Part shown: positions 51,803 through 59,925 of the stretch, piece by piece | Layout of the letters: each line of letters opens with the position of its first letter | How positions within the stretch are numbered: position 1 is the first letter of the stretch | DNA from: Rhodospirillum sp047263945 | GTDB lineage: Bacteria; Pseudomonadota; Alphaproteobacteria; Rhodospirillales; Rhodospirillaceae | DNA length: 64,000 bases | Reading direction: 5' to 3' | Assembly: GCF_047263945.1 (NCBI RefSeq) | Contig: NZ_JBLAVB010000002.1 | Location: 434,001-498,000 of the forward strand | The notes under the pieces: model-generated | What the model saw: the letters and a program-made list of their open reading frames with translations, nothing else | Databases searched by the model: none | What the model was told of the DNA's origin: nothing | Made by a program: the position numbers and the translations under genes

Positions 51803-54586
51803 ATGAGCGCGCACCGTATTCGCAAACCTCGCGAGATCATTGACCGCAAGGCCGTAACGGGTCGGTTGGAGGATCTGGCCTCCGCCGTTGGCGACAACCG
51901 GGACCGACGGACCAAGCTGCTGCCCCTGTTCAAGGACGCGCTTGGAGAGGGCCGAGCGGAGATTCGCCGCCGGTTTTTGGAGGAAAAGGGCTCGGGCGCT
52001 GCGGCTTTCGCCGAATACAGCTACCTGATGGACCAAATCATCCGGCTCCTGTTCGACTTCACCACATCCCATGTCTATCCCAGGGCCAACCGCACCCGGG
52101 GCGAGCAGATGAGTGTTCTTGCCGTTGGAGGCTATGGGCGGGGTGAAATGTCCCCCCATTCGGACATCGATCTGCTGTTCCTTCTGCCCTACAAGGCCAC
52201 CCCCCTGCATGAGCAGGTGGTGGAATATATGCTCTATGTGCTTTGGGACCTGGGGTTGAAGGTGGGTCATGCGACCCGATCCGTTGATGAATGTCTACGC
52301 CAGGCCAAGGGCGATATCACCATTCGAACGGCCATGCTGGAAGCGCGGTACCTATGGGGGGATCGGACCCTTTTCGGGCAACTCAAAAAGAAATACTGGA
52401 CGGGCGTCGTCAATGGGACCGGCCCGGATTTCGTCGAAACCAAGTTGGGTGAGCGCGACCAGCGGCATTTGCGCATGGGGGATTCCCGGTATGTGCTGGA
52501 ACCCAATATCAAGGACGGCAAGGGAGGGCTGCGTGACCTTCATACCCTGTTTTGGATCGCCCGCTATATCTACGGCGTGTCGGAGATGCGGGAGTTGGTG
52601 CAACTGGGTGTCTTGACCCCGGATGCGGCCTCCAAGTTCAACCGGGCGAGGAATTTCCTCTGGTCCGTGCGCTGTCACCTGCACTACCTGACCAATCGAC
52701 CGGAAGAACGCCTGACCTTCGACGTCCAGCCCACGATTGCCGAGCGCATGGGCTACACGGACCGCAAGAGCGGTCGGGGTGTCGAGCGGTTCATGAAGCA
52801 TTATTTCCTGATGGCCAAGACCGTGGGCGATCTGACCCGCATCTTTTGCGCCGTGCTGGAGGAACAACAGAAGCGGCGTCCGATCCTGTCCCGCGCCGCG
52901 ATGTTCCTGGGCAAGAAGCAGTTGGGGGATTTCGTACTGGACGGGGGACGGCTGGCCGTCAAGGAGCCGGACGATCTGGAAAAACAGCCGATCCTGATCA
53001 TGCGTCTGTTCAAGGTGGGCCAGGACCAGGGGTTGGATATCCACCCCGATACCCTGCGGCTGGTGACCGAAAACCTGCCCCGGGTCACCGTCCTGCGGGA
53101 TGATCCGGACGCCAATGCCCTGTTCATGGAGATTCTCTGTTCGCCCAAGGATCCGGAAGTGACCCTGCGTCACCTGTCCGAATCTGGTGTCTTTGCCCGC
53201 TTCATTCCCGATTTCGGACGGGTGACAGCGCAGATGCAGTTTGACATGTACCATGTCTACACGACGGACGAGCACACGATCCGAGCTATCGGCCTTCTCC
53301 ACAAGCTGGAAAAGGGTGAGAGCAAGGAGTTGATGCCCACCGCAGCCATGGCCGTTAGCAAAATCCAGTCCCGTCGGGCGTTGTATTTGGCGGTGTTGCT
53401 CCATGACATTGCCAAGGGGCGGGGTGGAGACCACTCTGTTCTCGGGGCGGATGTGGCCTTGAAGCTGGGGCCGCGCTTGGGCATGACCCCTGAGGAAACC
53501 GAGACCGTGGCCTGGTTGGTGCGCCATCACCTGGATATGTCGCGGACCGCCTTCAAGCTGGATGTGGATGATCTGAAGACCATTTTGGATTTCACGGATC
53601 TGGTCCAGTCCATGGAGCGTCTGCGCCTGCTGCTTGTCTTGACCACGGTCGATATTCTCGCCGTCGGCCCGAATGTCTGGAACAACTGGAAAGCCTCCCT
53701 TCTGAGGGAGTTGTTTAACCGGGCCCAGGATGTCCTGACCGGCGGCTTTCAGGCGGAGGCCCGGGACAAACGGGTGGCGGCGCGACGGGCGGCCTTGGTC
53801 GCAGCGCTGGAAGACTGGCCAGAAGCGGAACGGGAGGGCTATGCCGACCTGCATTACCCGGCCTATTGGCTGACCTTCGATTCCGACACCCATGAAAGCC
53901 ATGCCCGCATGATCCGCCGCGCCCGGGTCAAGGGCGAGGCGGTGGCGGTGGAGGTTGTCTCCGACCAAGCCCGCGCCGTCTCCGAAGTGCTGATCCTGAC
54001 CGAGGATCATCCGGGCCTGTTCTCCAAGATTGCCGGGGCCATGTCGCTCTCCGGAGTGAACATCCTGGATGCCAAGATCACCACAATGGTCGACGGTATG
54101 GCGCTTGATGTCTTCACCGTGCAAACCATGGAAGGGCATCTGGTTGAGGGCGAAGACCGCATCACCCGGTTGCGCAAGACCGTCCATGACGTGTTGATTG
54201 GTTTCATTTCCCTGGATAAGGCTCTGCGGGAGCAAGTGCCGCGCCTGCCGGAACGGGCCCGCGCTATCACCGTGCCGCCCCGGGTGATCATCGATAATGT
54301 GGCGTCCAAGACCCATACGGTGATCGAGATCAATGGCCGGGATCGTCCGGGCTTTTTGTACGCTGTCACCACGGCTTTGACCGAGGTGGCTCTGCAAATC
54401 TCATCGGCCCGTGTGTCCACTTATGGGGAGCGGGTGGTGGACGTGTTCTACGTCAAGGATGTGTTTGGCATGAAGGTGGTCCATAAGGGCAAGCTCGGAC
54501 AGATTCGCACGACCTTGGAAGAAGCCATTGCCGAGAAGCCGAAGGGGAAGGGAAAGACCGCAGCGGGCAAACTGGCAGCGGAATAG
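51803..54586 (+). CDS. glnD: Bifunctional uridylyltransferase/uridylyl-removing enzyme GlnD
   Basis: 927 residues from ATG 51803 behind AAGGAAAGGG. Modifies and demodifies PII (GlnB/GlnK) in response to glutamine. Nucleotidyltransferase: GGYGRGEMSPHSDIDLLF starting at residue 109. HD hydrolase: LLHDIAKGRGGDHSVLG with His534-Asp535. Two C-terminal ACT domains: ILTEDHPGLFSKIAGAMSLS and INGRDRPGFLYAVTTALTEV, the latter probably the glutamine sensor. Central to nitrogen control. Confidence 0.97.
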   Translation: MSAHRIRKPREIIDRKAVTGRLEDLASAVGDNRDRRTKLLPLFKDALGEGRAEIRRRFLEEKGSGAAAFAEYSYLMDQIIRLLFDFTTSHVYPRANRTRGEQMSVLAVGGYGRGEMSPHSDIDLLFLLPYKATPLHEQVVEYMLYVLWDLGLKVGHATRSVDECLRQAKGDITIRTAMLEARYLWGDRTLFGQLKKKYWTGVVNGTGPDFVETKLGERDQRHLRMGDSRYVLEPNIKDGKGGLRDLHTLFWIARYIYGVSEMRELVQLGVLTPDAASKFNRARNFLWSVRCHLHYLTNRPEERLTFDVQPTIAERMGYTDRKSGRGVERFMKHYFLMAKTVGDLTRIFCAVLEEQQKRRPILSRAAMFLGKKQLGDFVLDGGRLAVKEPDDLEKQPILIMRLFKVGQDQGLDIHPDTLRLVTENLPRVTVLRDDPDANALFMEILCSPKDPEVTLRHLSESGVFARFIPDFGRVTAQMQFDMYHVYTTDEHTIRAIGLLHKLEKGESKELMPTAAMAVSKIQSRRALYLAVLLHDIAKGRGGDHSVLGADVALKLGPRLGMTPEETETVAWLVRHHLDMSRTAFKLDVDDLKTILDFTDLVQSMERLRLLLVLTTVDILAVGPNVWNNWKASLLRELFNRAQDVLTGGFQAEARDKRVAARRAALVAALEDWPEAEREGYADLHYPAYWLTFDSDTHESHARMIRRARVKGEAVAVEVVSDQARAVSEVLILTEDHPGLFSKIAGAMSLSGVNILDAKITTMVDGMALDVFTVQTMEGHLVEGEDRITRLRKTVHDVLIGFISLDKALREQVPRLPERARAITVPPRVIIDNVASKTHTVIEINGRDRPGFLYAVTTALTEVALQISSARVSTYGERVVDVFYVKDVFGMKVVHKGKLGQIRTTLEEAIAEKPKGKGKTAAGKLAAE

Positions 54587-54603
54587 GAACAAGGGGGATT
54601 CGT

Positions 54604-55635
54604 GTGACTCTCCATGTGACCAATGGCGATGGGGCGGGAGAGGCCCTGAAAGAGGCGGGCCTCGGTGGAGAGGTTTTGCCCTGGCGTGACCTGATGCACC
54701 ATGGCCCCTTTCCTCCGGTTCTCTCGCTGGAGGATCTGGCACCGGTGCGCGCCGCCTATTTAGCCGGGGATAGACTGGATCCGGCGGCCGTGACCGCTGA
54801 CTTTCGGGAGCGAGACGCGCGTTTGCACCGGGCGGTGACCTCTGGTGAAGAGGTTGTCCTTTGGTTCGAGCACGATCTGCTCGACCAGCTGCAGCTCCTG
54901 CAAATCCTGGACGCCTTCACCGGATGGGCGGGGGATCCCCAGCGTCTTTCGTTGATTTGTGTGAATGCTTTTCCCGGTATTTCCCCGTTCCGGGGGCTGG
55001 GCCAGTTGACGCCGGACCAACTCGCGGGCCTGTTTCCTGCCCGTTTGCCGGTTACCGAGGAAACCTTGCTCCAGGCGCGCCATGCCTGGGCCATCTTCCG
55101 GGGCCCCCATCCCCGGACCCTGCGGGCCCTTGCCGAGCGCGGTGTGGAGGGCCTGCCGTTCCTGGGGGCCGCCCTTTGCCGCCATTGTGCTGAATTCCCC
55201 TGGATCATTGATGGCTTGACCCTGACTGAGCGGCGCATCCTTTCCCTGGTGGGGGAAGGTCATGTCGAGCCGGGGCCGCTTTTTCGGGCCTCCATGGACC
55301 TGGAAACGGTTTTGTTCCTGGGCGACTGGGCGTTTTTCGACCGGGTCGCCAGCCTCTGCGCCGGAGAGGATCCCCTTCTGGCCTTGGAGGGAGGGGGCGT
55401 CTTCTTGCGGCCAGAGGGATGGGAGGGGCCGTCGGAGGCTTTTCGTGCCCAACGGCTGATGGTGACCGATCGGGGCTGCGTTGTTCTTGCAGGGCTTGAT
55501 AGCGAGCGCTGGCCTCGGGATGAGTGGTTGGGCGGGGTCCGGGTCAATACGGCCGATGCCCACTGGTGTTGGGACGGCCTTTTGGAGCGATTTGTGGTGA
55601 TTGGGGCGAACGATGGAGGTCTGGCCGTCCCATGA
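54604..55635 (+). CDS. DUF1835 domain protein
   Basis: 343 residues from GTG 54604. N-terminal DUF1835 signature: LHVTNGDGAGEALKEAGLGG, VLPWRDLMHHGPFP and VVLWFEHDLLDQLQLLQIL. The C-terminal half contains a winged-helix-like part (LTLTERRILSLVGEGHVEPG, LGDWAFFDRV). Function unknown in all members I know of. It follows glnD by 17 bases on the same strand and converges on the glycosyltransferase gene. Confidence 0.88.
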   Translation: MTLHVTNGDGAGEALKEAGLGGEVLPWRDLMHHGPFPPVLSLEDLAPVRAAYLAGDRLDPAAVTADFRERDARLHRAVTSGEEVVLWFEHDLLDQLQLLQILDAFTGWAGDPQRLSLICVNAFPGISPFRGLGQLTPDQLAGLFPARLPVTEETLLQARHAWAIFRGPHPRTLRALAERGVEGLPFLGAALCRHCAEFPWIIDGLTLTERRILSLVGEGHVEPGPLFRASMDLETVLFLGDWAFFDRVASLCAGEDPLLALEGGGVFLRPEGWEGPSEAFRAQRLMVTDRGCVVLAGLDSERWPRDEWLGGVRVNTADAHWCWDGLLERFVVIGANDGGLAVP

Positions 55636-55654
55636 TGCCGTGCTGCGGTCCGTC

Positions 55655-56974
55655 TCAGGGGGCGGATTGGAGATCCGCCAACCGCCGCCAATGGGGCATC
55701 AGGTCCTCCTCGAACACTTTCGTCCAGGTGGGGGCATCCTGCTCCATGGCGCGTCGCGCGGCCCGGCCCACGGCCCGGGTGTCTCCGGTTAGGGCGATTT
55801 CCAAGGCTCGGGCCCAATCTTCCGGGTCGCCGCCCGCCACGCCATAGCCGTCCACGCCGTCTTCCCGAATCCACCGTGCCGTGCCGCCGGGTCGCGCTGA
55901 CAGGACGGCAGCCAATCCGGCGGCCCGGGCCTCGAGGGCGACATTGCCAAAGGTCTCGGATTCACTGGGAAAGAGGAACAGGTCAGCCGAGGCCAACAGC
56001 CGCGCCAAATCCGCCTGGGGCAGGGATCCGGGGGTAAGGACGTGGTCGCCCAGCAGGGCTTTCACATTGTCCAGGTCCGAGCCCGACCCGGCGATGATCA
56101 GCGTCAGGTCATGGCCCCGATCCACGAGGATGCGCAGGGCCTGGGCGGCGACCAGGACGCGCTTACTGCCGTCGGCCCGTCCCGCGAAGACGGCGACGGT
56201 TTGATCGGGAGTCCGGCCAAAACGCTCCGCCAGCCAGGACCGGTCCCGCTTGTCTGGGGAAAACATCTCCAGATCAATACCCCGGCGCAACAGGCTGGTA
56301 GATTTTCCTGGGTAACTCGCTTGGACCAGGGCGGTATCCTCGGGCCGGGATACAAAGATATGGGCGCCGGGAGCCAGTTGAGCGCGCAGTTTATTGCCTT
56401 CGGCCTTGGCAATGCGGTCTCCCAAGTTCAATCCATCGGCCAACCACCCGCCAAAGCGGGACCCCAGGGCCTGTCGCAGGATATTGGGACCATAGGTGCG
56501 GGCCAGGGTCTCCACATCCGTATGGATGGAATGGGCAATCGGAATGCCCTGCTTCCTGGCCACTTGCCGGGCCGTCTTGCCAAAGGAGAAATGATCCGTG
56601 CTGAGCAAAAGATCGAAGCCCGCCAGCAGTGCTGCCAGGCGCGGATGGAAGCTCGCCAGGTCCGTATGGCCGGCGCCACTATCCAGGAAAGGCAGACGGT
56701 CCGTGCCCAGGCGGGGAGGCAGGAGGTGAAAGCGGGCGTGATCGTGGATGGGGACGACCCTGTCTTCCGCCCCGAGGAAGAAGATCGTCAGGTCAAGATC
56801 TGTCGTTTGGGCCGCCGCTGCTGCGAAGCGTTCCCAGACTTTCACATGGCCACCGGCGGAGGGTGTCCAGTGGAGGGTCACCAGAACGGCTACTCGGATG
56901 GGACACCCGTCGCGCAAGGTGGGGGAAATCAGAGAGGGCAAGACGTGGTCTCCGGTCGGGGCCCACGCAGGCAT
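55655..56974 (-). CDS. Family 4-type glycosyltransferase
   Basis: 439 residues from ATG 56974. GT-B fold: N-domain VAVLVTLHWTPSAGGHVKVW, HSIHTDVETLARTYG; C-domain AVFAGRADGSKRVLVAAQAL, LIIAGSGSDLDNVKALLG, LASADLFLFPSESETFGNVA (E-x7-E motif), EARAAGLAAVLSARPGGTA. It transfers a sugar from a nucleotide donor to lipid or polysaccharide, acceptor unknown. Stands alone between the DUF1835 gene and murJ; diverges from murJ. Confidence 0.92.
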   Translation of the reverse strand: MPAWAPTGDHVLPSLISPTLRDGCPIRVAVLVTLHWTPSAGGHVKVWERFAAAAAQTTDLDLTIFFLGAEDRVVPIHDHARFHLLPPRLGTDRLPFLDSGAGHTDLASFHPRLAALLAGFDLLLSTDHFSFGKTARQVARKQGIPIAHSIHTDVETLARTYGPNILRQALGSRFGGWLADGLNLGDRIAKAEGNKLRAQLAPGAHIFVSRPEDTALVQASYPGKSTSLLRRGIDLEMFSPDKRDRSWLAERFGRTPDQTVAVFAGRADGSKRVLVAAQALRILVDRGHDLTLIIAGSGSDLDNVKALLGDHVLTPGSLPQADLARLLASADLFLFPSESETFGNVALEARAAGLAAVLSARPGGTARWIREDGVDGYGVAGGDPEDWARALEIALTGDTRAVGRAARRAMEQDAPTWTKVFEEDLMPHWRRLADLQSAP

Positions 56975-57225
56975 GGGAGGATGAATAAGTGGCTGGAAGG
57001 GCAGAGACTTTGCCCTTGTGCCTGACAATGGGCGGCAAGGTCCCGCCCGGGCAGCCCCACCGTGCACTCATATTGGTGAATTGCAACCCGATTTCCACTG
57101 ATCTATCGGTCAGATTTCGCGATCCGCCTTTGAAGGTGCCCGTGAAGTCGCTTGAAAAGACCGGTTTGCCGGCGCACCTTTCGCGGCTCTATTTTTTCAC
57201 CCGTCGGGTCCAGAGGTTGCCATCC

Positions 57226-58776
57226 ATGTCCCTGATACGCGCCGTTACCACTGTGGGCGGTTATACCATGCTCTCCCGGATCACCGGATTTGCCCGGGAC
57301 ATCCTGATCGCCCGTTACTTGGGCGCCGGCATGGTCTCCGACGCGTTTTTCGTGGCTTTCCGCTTTCCCAATCTGTTCCGACGTCTTTTTGCCGAAGGGG
57401 CCTTTTCTGCGGCTTTCGTTCCCCTTTATTCTGGTACTGTGGAGGTCGAGGGGAAGGAGGCGGCCCAGCACTTCGCCAACCGGGCGGCCACGATCCTTGC
57501 CCTGATTCTGGTGGTTTTCGTCGCGGTCATGGAAGTGATCATGCCCTGGGCCATGGTTATTCTGGCACCGGGCTTCGAGATTGTGCCGGGCAAGATGGAA
57601 CTGGCGACGGAATTGTCCCGGATCGCCTTTCCCTATCTGTTGTTTATCTCGCTGGTATCCCTGCAATCGGGGGTGCTGAACTCCCTTGGGCGGTTCGCCG
57701 CCGCTGCTGCGGCACCGGTGTTGCTGAACCTGACGCTGATCGCCGCCCTGCTGGGTGCCGCCGACCTGGGTGATACGCCCGGCCACGCCTTGTCTTGGGG
57801 TGTCACCGCAGCGGGTGTGATCCAGTTCCTTTGGTTGGCCCACCACTGTCGTGCGGCCGGAGCGTCGGTTCGCTTCGCTTGGCCCCGGGTGACGGAAAAG
57901 GTCAAGCTTTTGGGGAGGCGCATCCTGCCCGTGGTTTTTGGTTCCAGCCTCTATCAGGTGAACCTGCTGATCGGCACCGTTTTGGCTTCCATGGTGAGCG
58001 ATGGGGCGGTCAGTTACCTCTACTACGCCGATCGGGTGACCCAATTGCCCCTGGGGGTGGTCGGGGTTGCTGTGGGGACGGCGTTGCTGCCCCTGCTGTC
58101 CCGCCAGATTAAGGCGGGTAATTTGAATGCGGCGTTCTGGAACCAGAACCGAGCCCTGGAGTTCGCCCTGTTGCTGACCCTACCCGCAGGCGGAGCCTTG
58201 ATGGTGATCTCCGGCCCGGTGATCTCTGTCCTGTTCGAGCGGGGCGCCTTCTCTGCCCAGGACGTCACCGCCACGGCTGCGGCGATGGTGGCCTTTGCGG
58301 CGGGTTTGCCTGCCTACGTCATGATTAAGGTCTTCTCTCCGGCTTTCTATGCCCGCGAGGACACGGCCACGCCAGTGAAGGTGGCTGCGGTGTCCATGGC
58401 GGTCAATATCGCCTTGAATCTGTCCCTTATGTGGACCTTGGGCCATCTGGGAATCGCCATTGGCGCTACGGTGTCGAGTTGGGTGAACGCTCTGTTGTTG
58501 GGCTGGATTCTCCACCGACGGGCGGAGCTGAAGCTGGATGGGCGTCTGCTGTCCCGTCTGCCGAAAATCCTGCTGGCGACTCTGATCATGGCTGGAACCC
58601 TATGGGGCGGGGCGGAGGTTGCCGGGTCTCTTCTTCGTGGGAGTGAGGCTGTGCGCGCGGGAACCTTAGCCGGGCTCATCGCCTTGGGCATGGTGGTCTA
58701 CTTTGGCTTCGCCTTTCTGATCCGCGCCACAGCCCTGTCGGATTTCAAGGGATTTTTGCGGCGCGATGCTGCGTGA
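57226..58776 (+). CDS. murJ: Lipid II flippase MurJ
   Basis: 516 residues from ATG 57226, 14 membrane helices. Start VTTVGGYTMLSRITGFARDI, LGAGMVSDAFFVAFRFPNLF, RRLFAEGAFSAAFVPLYSGT are the family signature. Later YYADRVTQLPLGVVGVAVGT and VKVFSPAFYAREDT-like segment IKVFSPAFYAREDTATPVKV. Essential for peptidoglycan precursor export. glnD-murJ order is usual in alphaproteobacteria; trpS, often next, is replaced here by repeats. Confidence 0.96.
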   Translation: MSLIRAVTTVGGYTMLSRITGFARDILIARYLGAGMVSDAFFVAFRFPNLFRRLFAEGAFSAAFVPLYSGTVEVEGKEAAQHFANRAATILALILVVFVAVMEVIMPWAMVILAPGFEIVPGKMELATELSRIAFPYLLFISLVSLQSGVLNSLGRFAAAAAAPVLLNLTLIAALLGAADLGDTPGHALSWGVTAAGVIQFLWLAHHCRAAGASVRFAWPRVTEKVKLLGRRILPVVFGSSLYQVNLLIGTVLASMVSDGAVSYLYYADRVTQLPLGVVGVAVGTALLPLLSRQIKAGNLNAAFWNQNRALEFALLLTLPAGGALMVISGPVISVLFERGAFSAQDVTATAAAMVAFAAGLPAYVMIKVFSPAFYAREDTATPVKVAAVSMAVNIALNLSLMWTLGHLGIAIGATVSSWVNALLLGWILHRRAELKLDGRLLSRLPKILLATLIMAGTLWGGAEVAGSLLRGSEAVRAGTLAGLIALGMVVYFGFAFLIRATALSDFKGFLRRDAA

Positions 58777-58860
58777 CCAAGCAGATGTCGCGTTTCGGGA
58801 TTGCCGTAAATAGAGGAAATACTCTTGAAGAGCGCAAACTGGATGCCTCCTCCCTCCCCT

Positions 58861-58880
58861 TAGAGTATTCCGGGATCAGT
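58861..58880. repeat. Family C fragment
   Basis: TAGAGTATTCCGGGATCAGT matches the first 17 or so bases of C2 and then diverges, so only the end of the element remains. Confidence 0.45.
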
Positions 58881-58947
58881 CCAAAAATCATGCCGTGAAA
58901 TAAAAGGTTTTCATCATACCCATCAAAACGGGCATTCAGGGTTTATT

Positions 58948-59115
58948 TCCACGGTACACGACAGTGTCTTGTCTTGTTTTGTTTTGTGGTGGCTCAAGCC
59001 TATTTGGGGGAAATGCTCTAAAATCCCTTTTTTATTTGACAGATAAGAGCTTGGGGTCTGGGGCCTTACGGCCCCTGTGGGGGACGGGACAAAGCCCCGT
59101 AACGTGTGCCGTGGT
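58948..59115. repeat. Family A dispersed repeat, copy A6
   Basis: Left end TTCCACGGTACACGACAGTG, right end AACGTGTGCCGTGG. Inside: GCTTGGGGTCTGGGGCC, TTACGGCCCCTGTGGGGGAC, GGGACAAAGCCCCGT. The GGGCGATGCCC hairpin is replaced by GGCTCAAGCC. Confidence 0.8.
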
Positions 59116-59238
59116 TGATTTCGATGCTGGTGCTCAAACACACTGGCGTCGCGGGATTTGCCTCCGTTGCCTGCTCCCACCTTGGCGTCCCGCCTGCGCG
59201 CTATGGCATGCACGTTTCTTTATTTAGCTCTAAGATTT

Positions 59239-59281
59239 TTTCCTTCGTCATTCCCACGCACGCGGGAATGACGAAGGAAAA
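59239..59281. repeat. REP-like hairpin CGTCATTCCC type
   Basis: TTTCCTTCGTCATTCCC (59239-59255) and GGGAATGACGAAGGAAA (59264-59280) are perfectly complementary over 17 bases. A piece, TGCGTGGGAATGACGACC, recurs at 59475-59492. CGTCATTCCCGCG-type palindromes are common REP-like sequences in proteobacteria. Confidence 0.8.
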
Positions 59282-59334
59282 CACCGTATTCTTTGACTTT
59301 GGAGCGGCACAGAGAAACGAGCATCCCTTATACC

Positions 59335-59468
59335 AAGGTGCGGTGAGTTTGACTCACCGCACCTTGGAAGCGGCCAAGTGGCCGCCGTGCCTTATGGCGC
59401 GTAAAAGCTCGCCTGGCGTTTGAACGCAAGAAAAGCGGCGTGGGTTTAAACCCGCGCCGCTTGGTATT
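59335..59468 (+). repeat. Family D multi-hairpin element, copy D2
   Basis: Stem 1: AAGGTGCGGTGAGT (59335-59348) with ACTCACCGCACCTT (59352-59365), perfect, loop TTG. Stem 2: GCGGCCAAGTGGCCGC. Linker GCGTAAAAGC, hairpin GGCGTTTGAACGC. Stem 4: AAGCGGCG...CGCCGCTT around GGGTTTAAACCC. D1 keeps the layout with compensating changes. Confidence 0.8.
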
Positions 59469-59528
59469 AGCGTCTGCGTGGGAATGACGACCAAGCTCTT
59501 GAAATATTGAGAGTCATTTCGGGTTGGG

Positions 59529-59650
59529 CTCTAGATCAAACTGCCCTAAATCGGAATCGATTTAGGGCGGATAATTTGATCTAAAATCATATGGTTAGAG
59601 CATCGCGTGGACCGGAAAACCGGTTCCTACTTTTCCGCTCAATGCTCTAT
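59529..59650 (-). repeat. Family B dispersed repeat, copy B2
   Basis: Reverse complement of B1: CTCTAGATCAAACTGCCC, AAATCGGAATCGATTTAGGG, TTTGATCTAAAATCATATGG, TTAGAGCATCGCGTGGACCG, GAAAACCGGTTCC and TTTTCCGCTCAATGCTCTA. Both palindromes are complete. Confidence 0.85.
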
Positions 59651-59925
59651 GGCACAGCCGGAAAGGAAGGTGCCAAAAGACCTGATCCGGTCAGCGACGA
59701 TCTCCGTAAGAAGACTCAGTGATCCTGTTTGAGTGAAAGAATGTGACAGAGTGTTCTCGGGAGTATGTAATTTTTTGGATCAAGTATCAAAATAATGAAA
59801 CTATACACTATTCTCGTGTGTCCAAAATAGAATATCGGTAGAGAATACAAGTGATTCTTGCATTTTTTGAAAGAAGGCCCTCTCCTTAAGAGGCTCAAGC
59901 TGGTATCAGGTTGATGTCTTGGTGA

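Larger units (their letters stand above)
58777..59925. other. Repeat island 2, no protein gene
   Basis: About 1.15 kb without a supported gene. In order: C fragment, family A copy A6, a REP-like hairpin, family D copy D2, a second piece of the REP-like motif, and family B copy B2. The last 270 bases (59651-59925) are AT-rich and hold no recognised element; they probably include the kinase promoter. Confidence 0.8.

Noticed and set aside
52352..54397. Open frame of 681 codons opposite glnD
   Set aside because: Long only because of the high GC content; glnD has all its domains on the plus strand.
18434..59925. CRISPR array or prophage as explanation of the repeats
   Set aside because: No regularly spaced short repeats with unique spacers, and no integrase, cas or phage genes.
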